The notes beneath the pieces are model-generated. The model did not search any database. It had not been told where the DNA came from and worked only from the letters and a program-made list of their open reading frames with translations. The position numbers and the translations under genes are program-made. Below are positions 53,684 through 62,736 of a stretch of DNA of 64,000 bases, piece by piece (the stretch's first letter is position 1; each line of letters begins with the position of its first letter). This DNA comes from Luteitalea sp. (GTDB lineage: Bacteria > Acidobacteriota > Vicinamibacteria > Vicinamibacterales > Vicinamibacteraceae): assembly GCA_009377495.1 (NCBI GenBank), contig WHTZ01000021.1:1-64000 (forward strand), in the 5' to 3' direction.

Positions 53684-54544
53684 GTGAAGAACGTGAACCG
53701 ACTGGTGGGGCTTTGGTTGCTGATCCTCGCGATGGCCGTCGGGTCGTGGGGCGTCCCAGTCGCCAGGGCCACCGCCGACCCCAACGAGGCGATCCGGCCC
53801 AGCGAGACGATCCGCCTCTTCAACGGCAAGGATCTAACGAGCTTCTATACGTGGCTGGTAGACCACAAGCACGAGGACCCGGACGAGGTGTTCAGCGTCG
53901 TAGACCGGATCGATGGTGGCCCTGCGATCCGTATCAGCGGTGAGCATTGGGGCGGCATCGTCACTAAAGAAGAATATCGAGACTATCACCTCGTCGTCGA
54001 GTATCGCTGGGGCCTGGCTACGTGGGGAAAGCGACAAGACCGAACCAAAGACGCCGGCATTCTCCTCCACGGCCAGGGACCTGACGGGAACAGCACCGAA
54101 GACTTCAACGGACCATGGATGCGCTCGGTGGAATTTCAAATCATTCAGGGAGGGACTGGCGACATCATCTTGGTACGTGGCCACACCGAGAATGGAGAGC
54201 TCGTGGCCCCACGCCTCACGGCCACCGTCGGCGATGGCCCAAAGTGGGATCCGGATGGCACGCCGCGTGAGTTCGAAGGGGGAAGAATCGACTGGTACGG
54301 CCGCGATCCGGAATGGAACGACGTCCTCGGTTTCCGCGGCCGCGAGGATGTGGAGCACCCCGACGGGCAGTGGAACCGTCTCGAGGCCTTTGCCGAGAAC
54401 GACAGCTTCGTCTACATGGTCAACGGCGTCATCGTCAACAAGGGGACCCGTTCGAGTCTCACCGCAGGCAAGATTCTGGTCCAGTCAGAAGGTGCGGAGA
54501 TTTACTTCCGTAGGATCGAGTTGCGTCCCCTTCCACCACAGTAG
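53684..54544 (+). CDS. Secreted DUF1080 (3-keto-disaccharide hydrolase-like) protein
   Basis: 286 residues from a GTG at 53684, with AAGGAG eight bases upstream; the frame is open from 53549, but that part overlaps the previous gene. The signal peptide ends around VARATA. The single concanavalin-like DUF1080 domain starts at ETIRLFNGKDLTSFYTW and shows GGIVTKEEYRDYHLVVEYRWG, KDAGILLHG, FQIIQGGTGD and WNRLEAFAENDSFVYMVNG. Characterised relatives hydrolyse 3-keto-glycosides made by periplasmic dehydrogenases. With the dehydrogenase and oxidoreductase genes beside it, such a role fits well. It is periplasmic. Confidence 0.88.
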   Translation: MKNVNRLVGLWLLILAMAVGSWGVPVARATADPNEAIRPSETIRLFNGKDLTSFYTWLVDHKHEDPDEVFSVVDRIDGGPAIRISGEHWGGIVTKEEYRDYHLVVEYRWGLATWGKRQDRTKDAGILLHGQGPDGNSTEDFNGPWMRSVEFQIIQGGTGDIILVRGHTENGELVAPRLTATVGDGPKWDPDGTPREFEGGRIDWYGRDPEWNDVLGFRGREDVEHPDGQWNRLEAFAENDSFVYMVNGVIVNKGTRSSLTAGKILVQSEGAEIYFRRIELRPLPPQ

Positions 54545-54581
54545 CCGAACGGGGACGGCGCCGCCTCGCCTTGACATCGTT

Positions 54582-56081
54582 ATGAACGGGAAGCGCATCG
54601 GAACAATTGTGATGGGATGTGCAATATCGAAGTTATCTATCTGTGTGGCCGTGACGGCCTGGATCACGATCGCACACCTACCGCGCGCGGCAGGCGCGCA
54701 GCAGTCTGACAAGCCGAACATTATCTTCATTTGGGCTGACAATCTCGGCTATGGCGATCTCGCTTGCTTTGGATCAACGAAGCATCGAACACCCAACATC
54801 GATCGTATGGCGGAAGAAGGCATGAAGCTCACGAACTTCTATGCTGCAGCTACCGTGTGTACGCCATCCCGCGCCGCATTGATGACCGGCTCGTATCCCC
54901 GTCGCGTCGGCTTGGATTGGACCGACCCCGACGGCGTTGTGCTTCGCCCCGTCTCCCCCAATGGTCTGCACCCCGACGAAGTGACCATTGCGGAGGTACT
55001 CAAGGAGGGCGGGTATGCCACCGCACACATTGGGAAATGGCACTTGGGTGATCAACCCGCCTTCCTGCCGACGCGCCAGGGTTTTGACTATTACTTCGGC
55101 ATCCCGTACAGCGACGACATGACGCCGGACAAAAGACCCGCTGGAGAATGGCCGCCGCTCCCGTTGATGCGAAATGAGGAGGTCATTGAGGCTCAGCCCG
55201 ATCGAAACCTGCTCACCAAACGAGAGGCGGACGAGACCATCCGCTTCATCAAGGAAAACAGAAATCGCCCATTCTTTATCTGGCTTTCCCAGGCCATGCC
55301 CGGTAGCACGAATCGGCCGTTTGCCAGCGAGAGCTTTCAAGGTAGAAGCGCGAACGGACCGTACGGAGATTCAGTGGAAGAACTGGACTGGGCCGTCGGG
55401 CAAATTCTCCGGGCTCTCGACGACCTCGGGCTCGAGAACAGGACCCTCGTCATTTATGCCTCGGACAACGGCGCCGTCTCTCCTTCTCCCGCCCGCCCCG
55501 AGGGCCAACATGGCAGTAATGCACCGCTGTCTGGGTTCTGTAACTCCATCATGATGGAAGGAGGCATGCGCGTCCCCTTTGTGGCTCGGTGGCCCGGCAC
55601 AATTCCCGCCGGTCGTGTTTCCGATGAGCTCGCCACGACGATGGACATGCTTCCGACGTTTGCCCATCTCGGCCGCGGAAACGTTCCTCGAGACCGCATC
55701 ATCGACGGCCACGACATCTGGCCCCTTCTGGCAGCGGAACCTGGAGCCAAGTCGCCCTATGTCGCATTCTTCTACTATCACCGAAGTCAGCTTCTCGCCG
55801 TGCGATCGGGCAAATGGAAGCTCCAACTGCCGCTGCCAGAGCAAGCCGAGGTAGGGGGAGCTACCCAGAAGAATCCCGCAGGCCTCTACGACCTGACCGC
55901 CGACATTGGCGAGACACGGGACCTGAGCCGCCAGCACCCCGCGATCGTGGCTCAACTCTCGAAGCTGCTCGAGCAAGCTCGCGAGGACCTCGGCGATGGC
56001 AGCCGTACTGGAAGTGGACAGCGCCCCGTCGGTCGTGTGGAGAATCCCAGACCGCAGCTCCTCACCGGGCAACCGGAATGA
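54582..56081 (+). CDS. Secreted sulfatase with altered substrate-site residues
   Basis: 499 residues from the ATG at 54582; the open frame runs much further upstream, but that part is the DUF1080 gene in another frame. It has a signal sequence to about AAGAQQ, metal-site start FIWADNLGYGDL, formylglycine cysteine C93 in CTPSRAALMTGS, GKWHLG, and ASDNG (D295, N296). Two usually conserved positions differ: the His of the MPHxP motif is replaced (AMPGSTNRPF, about 239-247), and the Lys before the WEGG-like block is absent (LSGFCNSIMMEGG). Metal binding looks possible, but catalysis or substrate type may be changed. Its stop overlaps the next start (ATGA). Confidence 0.85.
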   Translation: MNGKRIGTIVMGCAISKLSICVAVTAWITIAHLPRAAGAQQSDKPNIIFIWADNLGYGDLACFGSTKHRTPNIDRMAEEGMKLTNFYAAATVCTPSRAALMTGSYPRRVGLDWTDPDGVVLRPVSPNGLHPDEVTIAEVLKEGGYATAHIGKWHLGDQPAFLPTRQGFDYYFGIPYSDDMTPDKRPAGEWPPLPLMRNEEVIEAQPDRNLLTKREADETIRFIKENRNRPFFIWLSQAMPGSTNRPFASESFQGRSANGPYGDSVEELDWAVGQILRALDDLGLENRTLVIYASDNGAVSPSPARPEGQHGSNAPLSGFCNSIMMEGGMRVPFVARWPGTIPAGRVSDELATTMDMLPTFAHLGRGNVPRDRIIDGHDIWPLLAAEPGAKSPYVAFFYYHRSQLLAVRSGKWKLQLPLPEQAEVGGATQKNPAGLYDLTADIGETRDLSRQHPAIVAQLSKLLEQAREDLGDGSRTGSGQRPVGRVENPRPQLLTGQPE

Positions 56082-59000
56082 GGAGTCCGCGCGGAATGTT
56101 GAATGGCGCTAGTAGCGAAGATCCGCCCCACCTGGTTCGCCTAGGCTCGGCGGTTCGGGGCGGAGCTTCGCTACTTGTCACCGTTGTACTCGCTTTCAGC
56201 TGGCATTTGTCCTTCTCGTGGCGAGACGCTGCGGTCTACGCGGCTCGCCAACGGACGGCTGCGGGGCCGCTCGATCCTCAGGAGGCTCTCGCGTCCTTTG
56301 AGCTAGAGCCGGGCTATCGCATCGAGCTCGCGGCGGCTGAGCCTCTGGTCGTGGATCCGGTAGCCATGGCTTTTGACGAACGGGGGCGCATGTACGTGGT
56401 CGAGAGCCGCGGCTATCCCAACCCCGTCGACCCGGAAGAGGAGCTCCCACGGGAAGGAGTCATCGCTCTACTGGAGGACACGAACGGAGACGGACGATAT
56501 AACAAGCGGACCAACTTCGCGGAGGGCCTTACCTATCCCAACGGCATAATGGTTTGGAACGGTGGCGTCTTCGCGAGCTGCGCTCCGGACCTCCTCTACC
56601 TGAAAGATACGAACGGAGACGGTCGGGCGGATATCCATAAGGCGGTGCTGACAGGATTTTCCGTTGACAAGACGGCGGCAACCCGCTTCAGCCACCCCAC
56701 CCTCGGGATGGACAACTGGGTTTACCTCACGCACGGGCTCGTGGGCGGCTCGGTCACAGCCCCCGACTATCCCGAGCGGGCCGCGGTGGAGTTCACGCGT
56801 AGCGACTCTCGATTCGATCCTTTCACCTTTGACTTTGAGCTGACCGGCGGCCAGGGGCAGTATGGCCTTACCTTGGACGACTTTGGCCGCCGCTTCATCT
56901 GTGACAACCGTCATCCCGTCTGGCATGTGGCGATGGAGCCCCGTTATCTGAGGCGGAATCCCCATCTGCCATTTTCCGAGACCGTTCATGAAGTGTCCAA
57001 GGTTGGCACAGAGGCCGTCGTGTGGCCGATCAGTGCTGACCGGACCACGGCTTCCTTTCTGGCAGATTTGCTGAGCGAGCCCCATGCCGGCACCTTCACC
57101 GCCGCCAGCGGCGTACACATTCACCGCGGAGACGCCCTTCCGAGGGAACACCGTGGCAGTATCTTCATCTGTGAGTCGGCTCAAAATCTCGTACAGCGGC
57201 AAGTGCGAAGCCCAGACGGCGTCACCTTCGCTTCGCGGCCTGCCCGTGAGGGCGTTGAATTTCTGGCTTCTCGCGACAGTTGGTTCAGCCCGGTCTTTGC
57301 TGCCAACGGCCCCGACGGTGCTCTCTACATTGTGGACATGTACCGCAACTTCATCGACCATCCGCAATTCATCCCGGAGCCCGGCAGGAGCGAGCTCGAT
57401 TTCGAAGCGGGCAAGGGCTACGGTCGCATCTATCGAATCGTGGCCGCGGAGTGGAAACGAGAGAGCAAGCCATTTGATCTCGCGCACGCGAGCGTCGAAG
57501 AGCTGTGCCGAGCTCTGGAACATCCGAATGCCTGGTGGCGCGAGACCGCCCAGCGGCTTCTGGTCGAACGTCAGGACCGTGCAGCCGTCCCGTATCTTCG
57601 CCAAGTCGTGACCAAGAGGCCGAGCGCGGTAGCACGCGTTCACGCGTTGTGGACGTTGGAAGGGCTGCAAAGGCTCGAGACGAAGGAAGTCGTTCAAGGA
57701 CTGCAGGACCAGGATGCGGGCGTACGCGAGAACGCCGTTCGCCTGGCTGAAAGCCGGCTCGGCCGCTCGACAGAGCTTCTCTCTCACCTGCTGACGCTGG
57801 CAGAGGATTCTGATGATGGCGTCCGCTTCCGTGTGGCACTGGCCCTCGGAGAGACCGAGGATCCCCGAGCCACAGAGGTACTGGCCGACTTGGCTCGTCG
57901 TGACGGCGACCATCTGTGGGCACGGATGGCAGTGCTCAGCTCCATTGGAAACCGCGCGAGCGAGTTTCTGCGGGCCTTTGCCGCCTCGCCTCCGGCCTCC
58001 CCTGCGATCACGGCAGCCGTCATGCAGGACCTCGGTCAGATCTTCGGAGCGGGCCAGTCTCCCGAGCGCTGTGTTGACCTCATTCTGCATATTACGGACC
58101 CAGCCAACGACTTCGTCTGGCAACCGGCGGCCGTGGCAGGGGTCGCTGAAGGTCTCCGGACGCGAGGGCTCGGTCAGGGGAACCGTTCCCCCTTGACGAC
58201 GTTGGTCAGCGGCAGTACGCCGAAGGCACGTGAAGCACGGGCACGGATCGAGGCTGTGCTGCAGCGTGCTGCGACCGTCGCCCTCGACGAGCGCCAGCCC
58301 CCCGAGCTCCGCCTGGCGACGATTGAGCTTCTTGGCTATGGCGCGTACGCGTCTGATGGAAAGACCCTCGAGCGCCTGTTGGAACCTCAGCACCCCCCTG
58401 AGATCCAAATGGCGGCGGTCCGTTCACTCGGACGGCTGAATGATTCGGCTGCGGGACGAGCGTTGGTCGAGCCCAGCCGCTGGCGGACTTACACCCCCCA
58501 GGTCAGGGAGACGGTGCTTTCGGTTCTCATGGCCGAGACCAATCACCTGCCGGCGCTGCTCGGCGCGATCGAACAGGGCGATGTGGCACCGACAGCCCTT
58601 GGACGATTACGGCGCACTCAGCTCGTGAAACACCGGGACGCCTCGATTCAGCAGCGGGCCATCAAGGTCTTTGCGAACACGGAGTCAGGCGACCGGATGC
58701 AGGTCTACCAGCAATATAAGGAGAAGATCACGGATCTCGCAGGACACGCGAGCAAGGGCGAGCAGGTCTTCGCCACCCGCTGCGCGGCTTGTCACACCTT
58801 TGACGGTACGGGCCGCGGTCTGGCCCCCGACCTGAGTGGCATTGGGAATCAACCCAGGGAGGCCATCCTGCTTCACACGCTGGTTCCCGACTACGAGATC
58901 ACTCCAGGATACGACGCCTACACCCTGGAGACGCAAGACGGCCGCGCGCTGTTAGGACTACTGGAGTCAGAGACGGAGACGAGCATTACGCTGCGCGATC

Positions 59001-59167
59001 CGACTGATCGGCAGGAGACGATCCCACGCCGTAATATCGTCTCCATGTCGGCTTCGGGCAACTCTCTGATGCCCAGCGGCCTGGAAGAGCTGATGACGGA
59101 GCAGGAACTGGCCGATCTCATCGCCTTCCTGAAGAGACGCACAAGAGGCGGCGATACCCACCGCTGA
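56078..59167 (+). CDS. PVC-type dehydrogenase with HEAT repeats and cytochrome c domain
   Basis: 1029 residues if the ATG overlapping the sulfatase stop (56078) is used; an ATG at 56096 is the alternative, and the open frame further up is not coding. The first 35 or so codons cross a REP-like palindrome before the signal peptide (LLVTVVLAFSWHLSF). The propeller part starts at FELEPGYRIELAAAEPLV and carries DTNGDGRY and DTNGDGRAD turns. HEAT repeats follow from about 480 to 860. The C-terminal cytochrome c domain has CAACH (C902, C905, H906) and a candidate axial Met in NSLMPSG. The likely role is periplasmic sugar oxidation. It is the last gene of the operon started at 52614. Confidence 0.88.
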   Translation: MRSPRGMLNGASSEDPPHLVRLGSAVRGGASLLVTVVLAFSWHLSFSWRDAAVYAARQRTAAGPLDPQEALASFELEPGYRIELAAAEPLVVDPVAMAFDERGRMYVVESRGYPNPVDPEEELPREGVIALLEDTNGDGRYNKRTNFAEGLTYPNGIMVWNGGVFASCAPDLLYLKDTNGDGRADIHKAVLTGFSVDKTAATRFSHPTLGMDNWVYLTHGLVGGSVTAPDYPERAAVEFTRSDSRFDPFTFDFELTGGQGQYGLTLDDFGRRFICDNRHPVWHVAMEPRYLRRNPHLPFSETVHEVSKVGTEAVVWPISADRTTASFLADLLSEPHAGTFTAASGVHIHRGDALPREHRGSIFICESAQNLVQRQVRSPDGVTFASRPAREGVEFLASRDSWFSPVFAANGPDGALYIVDMYRNFIDHPQFIPEPGRSELDFEAGKGYGRIYRIVAAEWKRESKPFDLAHASVEELCRALEHPNAWWRETAQRLLVERQDRAAVPYLRQVVTKRPSAVARVHALWTLEGLQRLETKEVVQGLQDQDAGVRENAVRLAESRLGRSTELLSHLLTLAEDSDDGVRFRVALALGETEDPRATEVLADLARRDGDHLWARMAVLSSIGNRASEFLRAFAASPPASPAITAAVMQDLGQIFGAGQSPERCVDLILHITDPANDFVWQPAAVAGVAEGLRTRGLGQGNRSPLTTLVSGSTPKAREARARIEAVLQRAATVALDERQPPELRLATIELLGYGAYASDGKTLERLLEPQHPPEIQMAAVRSLGRLNDSAAGRALVEPSRWRTYTPQVRETVLSVLMAETNHLPALLGAIEQGDVAPTALGRLRRTQLVKHRDASIQQRAIKVFANTESGDRMQVYQQYKEKITDLAGHASKGEQVFATRCAACHTFDGTGRGLAPDLSGIGNQPREAILLHTLVPDYEITPGYDAYTLETQDGRALLGLLESETETSITLRDPTDRQETIPRRNIVSMSASGNSLMPSGLEELMTEQELADLIAFLKRRTRGGDTHR
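56112..56174. repeat. REP-like palindrome inside a coding region
   Basis: GTAGCGAAGATCCGCCCC (56112-56129) pairs with GGGGCGGAGCTTCGCTAC (56157-56174) at 17 of 18 positions, with a 27-base loop. It falls between the likely start codon and the signal peptide of the dehydrogenase gene. Confidence 0.8.
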
Positions 59168-59368
59168 CGGAGCGCCGCTCGTGGTTTTTCCACGCGGCCG
59201 ACCGGGGCGCGCGGCACGCGTGATCACGACACGCCGGCGGCTCCGCCGCCCGTGCGCAGCCGGTTCACTCCACTGACTCCACACAGACCGGTACTCACTC
59301 GTTTTGGTGAGGGCCAAGAAAACTCGGGGGCGGCAAGGCCCACGTTTGTCTTGACACGACCAGTTATA

Positions 59369-59390
59369 GTAACGTTACATTAAGTCGAAT
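59369..59390. promoter_or_regulatory. Operator-like block upstream of tandem receptors
   Basis: Contains the perfect palindrome GTAACGTTAC (59369-59378) and GTTACATTAAGTCGAAT (59374-59390), which matches GTTACATTAATTCGATT of the 52305-52334 arm at 15 of 17 bases. The similarity extends into AACGGCA downstream of both. This suggests shared regulation with the 49193 and 52614 operons. Confidence 0.55.
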
Positions 59391-59414
59391 CAGTAACGGC
59401 ATCCTGTCGTGGTC

Positions 59415-59470
59415 GATCTCATCGCCTTCCTGTAGGGACACGCAAGAGGCGGCAGTGCCCACCGCTGACG
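59415..59470. repeat. Diverged 56-bp copy of the 3' end of the upstream dehydrogenase gene
   Basis: Aligns without gaps to 59114-59169 (end of the 56078 gene and its stop codon) with 49 of 56 bases identical. The copy has an in-frame stop after DLIAFL. It looks like the scar of a lost or recombined paralogous gene just before the receptor. Confidence 0.7.
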
Positions 59471-59505
59471 CTGTTGGAAAGCTGCGGCATCTCGAGGGGG
59501 ACCCC

Positions 59506-62500
59506 ATGGCCAAGCGTTTGACCCTTACCACCAACGGCATCTTTATCTGGATCGTTTTTCTTCTTTCACTCTTTGCTCTGACCGGTCACGTGAATGCCCA
59601 GATCAACCTGTCAACCATCCGCGGAGTGATCGTGGATCAGTCACAGGGGGTTCTACCCGGCGTCGACGTCACCGTAACAGAAGTCAACACAAATCTGAGT
59701 AGGAGCGCCGTCTCCGATGACAATGGCAACTTTGAGCTTGCAGACCTTAGGCCCGGTATCTATCGGTTGACGGCTTCACTGTCTGGTTTTCGGACTTATA
59801 TCGCTGACGATGTTCACCTGGAATCTGGGCAGACCAGGCGAATCAATATGGTCCTCCAGATCGGCGATGCGGCAGAGCAGGTGACTGTAACCGCAGGCGC
59901 TGCGGTGATCTCGACCGAGAATGGAGAGTTGGGGGCGGCGGTGGATACGACTCACCATGGCGATGCCCCCTGGGTCGGCGCCGAGGCGTCCCTCGATCCC
60001 AGCCTTTACCTCACCACGGTGCCCCTCGTGCAGTCCACTGGCGGGGTTTGGAGCACCTCCTGGGCGGGACAATCCAGAGATCAGGTTCAGATGGGGCAAG
60101 ACGGTCACACGAATGATCGAGATGTCAACCAGCTCAATGACATTTTCGATGCCCAGGAGATTGTCGTCGTCCCGGTAAACAGCAGCGCAGAACATGCTCG
60201 TGTCGGATACATGAACATGATCACCAAATCCGGCACCAATGCCTTTCATGGACGTCTGCTCTACTGGAACCTGAATCCAGCGTTCAAGGCCAGAGAATTC
60301 TTCGAGGAGGAGAAGGCCAAGACGCTCACCCACACGATCAGTGCCAGTGCCTCGGGGCCCATTCTCAAGGACAAGACCTTCTTTTACGCTTCGACGAACA
60401 TTTTGAAAGTGCCCAGCGAACAGTTTTACCTCCGTGATGTTCCCACCGAACGAATGAGAGCTGGCGATTTTTCTCAGCTTCTTCACCTGTCCAACCCCAT
60501 TACTCTCAACGACCCTTTGACGGGGGAACCCTTTCCAAACAACATCATTCCGGAAAACCGTATCAACCCAGTCTCCCAAAGAGTCAACGATCGTTATCTT
60601 CCAGCGCCGAATCGGGGAGCGTCAGACGATCTGAGCAGCAATTTCGGCTTCACATTTCCGTTTCCGACAGATTATTCGCTCAGACAAGATTTCACCCAGC
60701 GAATCGACCATAAGATCTCGGATAAGAACACACTCATGGGACGGTTTATCGAGAACCGGGATTTGTACGTCCTGCCGCAATCATTCCCCGAGTTCACATG
60801 GACCCGGGAGCGCTTTAACTTTCACATGGTCTTGCAGGATACCCACGTGTTCTCGGCCAACCTGGTCAATACCGCCCGTGTTGGGCTCTACAAGGAAAAG
60901 ATTACGGATGGAGGCACCGTCTATGATGTGACTCCATTTAAGGGGGATGAAGCCGTTGCGGCTATCGGCCTGCGTGGGGTCAATCCACAGGGGCTCACTG
61001 CTCAGGGATTTCCCCGAATGGATATTTCCGGTTATCCGTCGCTGCAAACAACACCAGGCGGCATGGTATTGAACGATCACAACTGGGGTTTTGCCGACAC
61101 GGTCACCTGGACGAACGGCAAACACACCATTAAATTCGGAGGGGAATTCAAGCCTCAGTCGCGAAATGAGCAACTGGTCCAAGAGCCGACATATGGCCGA
61201 TTTGCTTTCAACGGCTCCTTCACGGGTTACGGTTATGCTGATTTCTTGTTAGGTATACCGTATCAAAGCCAGCGGTTGGATCAGGTCACTGATCGGGTCA
61301 CATTGGACAATGAATTGGGCCTGTTCATCATGGATGACTTCAAGGCGACTGATGACTTAACCCTGAACGTCGGGCTGCGCTGGGACCGCTTCGGCTCAGC
61401 CACGTACGAGGACGGGCTCATCTACAACTGGGATCTCGCAACGGGCAACATCGTGGTGCCGGCAGAGGCCATCGATCGCGTGAGTCCTCTATACCCGTCG
61501 ACCATCAACGTCGTGGCGGGGCAGGTCAAGCAGAATCCAAAAATGACAAACTTTGCGCCCCGCCTTGGTCTTGCCTATCGCGTTAGCGACAAGCTCGTGG
61601 TCCGCGGAGCCTATGGAATCTACACGGAGACGTTGGGGCGTTACTCTCGAGCCCAGGGCGGTGGTCCCTTCGCGCTCACAGAAACGTATATCAACGACAT
61701 CGTCGATGGGCAGCCTTCGTTCGCATTTCCTAATCCCTTTCCTAGCGATGTCCTCAGTGCAGCGATTCCTTCCCAAAGCTTCAGCGGCTATCCGTTGGAT
61801 ACGGACAACGGACGCATTCACCAGTTCAATGCGACGCTAGAATATCAGCTCCACGATATGGGATTTCGGCTCTCATATATTGGAGCACGGAACCGTGGGA
61901 TGAATTACTCGATCGATATCAACAAACCGCAGCCGAGTCTGATTCCATTCTCTCAGGATCGCCGCTCCTGGCCGGAGTTTGTTGGAGGGTCTTATGCCAG
62001 GTCTGATGGAAAGCAGAACTACAACGCGCTCAGTCTTCAGGCGCAACGGAAGCTGGGCGGATTCACCTTCAGTGGCCATTGGACCCTGACCTCAAATCTA
62101 TCCAATATGAACAACCTCGAGGATCCATATGCAGAGCTCACGTTCAGCCGGGTTCCATATACCAGCCGGCAACGAGCGGTTGTCAATGCGAGGTGGGAAC
62201 TTCCGATCGGTCGCGGTCGCCGATTCCTAGCAGACGCCACTCCCGTTGTAGATACTGTCCTGGGAGGCTGGCAGTTATATTGGATCGCCTATTTTGAGAG
62301 CGGGTTCTTCTTCTCGCCCAGATTTTCCGGTTCTGATCCCTCTAACACAAACACATTTGGAGGATTGCCAGATCGAGCTACGGATGGAAACCTGCCCTCC
62401 GGTGAGCGCGAGCTGGACCAGTGGTTTGACCCTTCAGCTTTCCAGGCGCCACCAGAGGGCAGATTTGGAAACAGCGGCGCGAACATTCTTGAAGGACCTG

Positions 62501-62718
62501 GATACCAGATGCATAACATCTCCGTCAGCAAGAGCTTTGACCTGACAGCGGGCGTGCGATTTGGCTTCACAGTGGCGGCTTCGAATGCATTCAATCATCC
62601 CAATTTCGGAGTCCCAAGCTCTGATATCTCGGTACCTGGAAGCGTTGGAGTGGTCAGTAGCCTTCGCGCCGGCGCACAGGCCCGCCAAGTGGAGCTCAGA
62701 AGCCGGATCGAATGGTAG
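59506..62718 (+). CDS. TonB-dependent receptor, Oar-type
   Basis: 1070 residues from the ATG at 59506, preceded by GAGGGGG; 17 upstream in-frame codons come from the duplicated gene tail and are not expected to be translated. A signal peptide ends near HVNAQI, followed by a carboxypeptidase-regulatory-like domain (STIRGVIVDQSQGVLPGVDV), a plug with MNMITKSGTNAFHGRLLYWN, and a barrel that ends VELRSRIEW with a terminal aromatic. Its codon style is less GC-rich than the receptor at 33203. It has its own operator-like block upstream and a tandem receptor gene 18 bases downstream. Confidence 0.92.
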   Translation: MAKRLTLTTNGIFIWIVFLLSLFALTGHVNAQINLSTIRGVIVDQSQGVLPGVDVTVTEVNTNLSRSAVSDDNGNFELADLRPGIYRLTASLSGFRTYIADDVHLESGQTRRINMVLQIGDAAEQVTVTAGAAVISTENGELGAAVDTTHHGDAPWVGAEASLDPSLYLTTVPLVQSTGGVWSTSWAGQSRDQVQMGQDGHTNDRDVNQLNDIFDAQEIVVVPVNSSAEHARVGYMNMITKSGTNAFHGRLLYWNLNPAFKAREFFEEEKAKTLTHTISASASGPILKDKTFFYASTNILKVPSEQFYLRDVPTERMRAGDFSQLLHLSNPITLNDPLTGEPFPNNIIPENRINPVSQRVNDRYLPAPNRGASDDLSSNFGFTFPFPTDYSLRQDFTQRIDHKISDKNTLMGRFIENRDLYVLPQSFPEFTWTRERFNFHMVLQDTHVFSANLVNTARVGLYKEKITDGGTVYDVTPFKGDEAVAAIGLRGVNPQGLTAQGFPRMDISGYPSLQTTPGGMVLNDHNWGFADTVTWTNGKHTIKFGGEFKPQSRNEQLVQEPTYGRFAFNGSFTGYGYADFLLGIPYQSQRLDQVTDRVTLDNELGLFIMDDFKATDDLTLNVGLRWDRFGSATYEDGLIYNWDLATGNIVVPAEAIDRVSPLYPSTINVVAGQVKQNPKMTNFAPRLGLAYRVSDKLVVRGAYGIYTETLGRYSRAQGGGPFALTETYINDIVDGQPSFAFPNPFPSDVLSAAIPSQSFSGYPLDTDNGRIHQFNATLEYQLHDMGFRLSYIGARNRGMNYSIDINKPQPSLIPFSQDRRSWPEFVGGSYARSDGKQNYNALSLQAQRKLGGFTFSGHWTLTSNLSNMNNLEDPYAELTFSRVPYTSRQRAVVNARWELPIGRGRRFLADATPVVDTVLGGWQLYWIAYFESGFFFSPRFSGSDPSNTNTFGGLPDRATDGNLPSGERELDQWFDPSAFQAPPEGRFGNSGANILEGPGYQMHNISVSKSFDLTAGVRFGFTVAASNAFNHPNFGVPSSDISVPGSVGVVSSLRAGAQARQVELRSRIEW

Positions 62719-62736
62719 TTCAATTCGGAGGGCGCC

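Larger units (their letters stand above)
59168..59505. other. Intergenic region with operator-like block and gene-tail duplicate
   Basis: Holds a GC-rich hairpin near 59250 (CGGCGG/CCGCCG, a possible terminator without T-tract), a TTGACA box (59351-59356), an operator-like block (59369-59390) and a 56-base copy of the upstream gene's end (59415-59470). No gene is seen. The open frame from 59455 before the receptor's ATG is not expected to be translated. Confidence 0.5.

Noticed and set aside
53913..54581. N-terminal 223-codon extension of the third sulfatase frame
   Set aside because: It overlaps the DUF1080 gene in another frame; the signal peptide and homology begin at the ATG at 54582.
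55814..56077. 88-codon extension upstream of the third dehydrogenase
   Set aside because: It overlaps the end of the sulfatase gene and is arginine/proline-rich shadow sequence.
56468..58408. 646-codon minus-strand open frame
   Set aside because: It is antisense to the dehydrogenase at 56078, whose propeller, HEAT and haem motifs are clear; no signal or domain is seen in the antisense frame.
59208..59280. GC-rich hairpin as a rho-independent terminator
   Set aside because: The stem CGGCGG/CCGCCG exists, but no T-rich run follows on either strand, so the call was not made.
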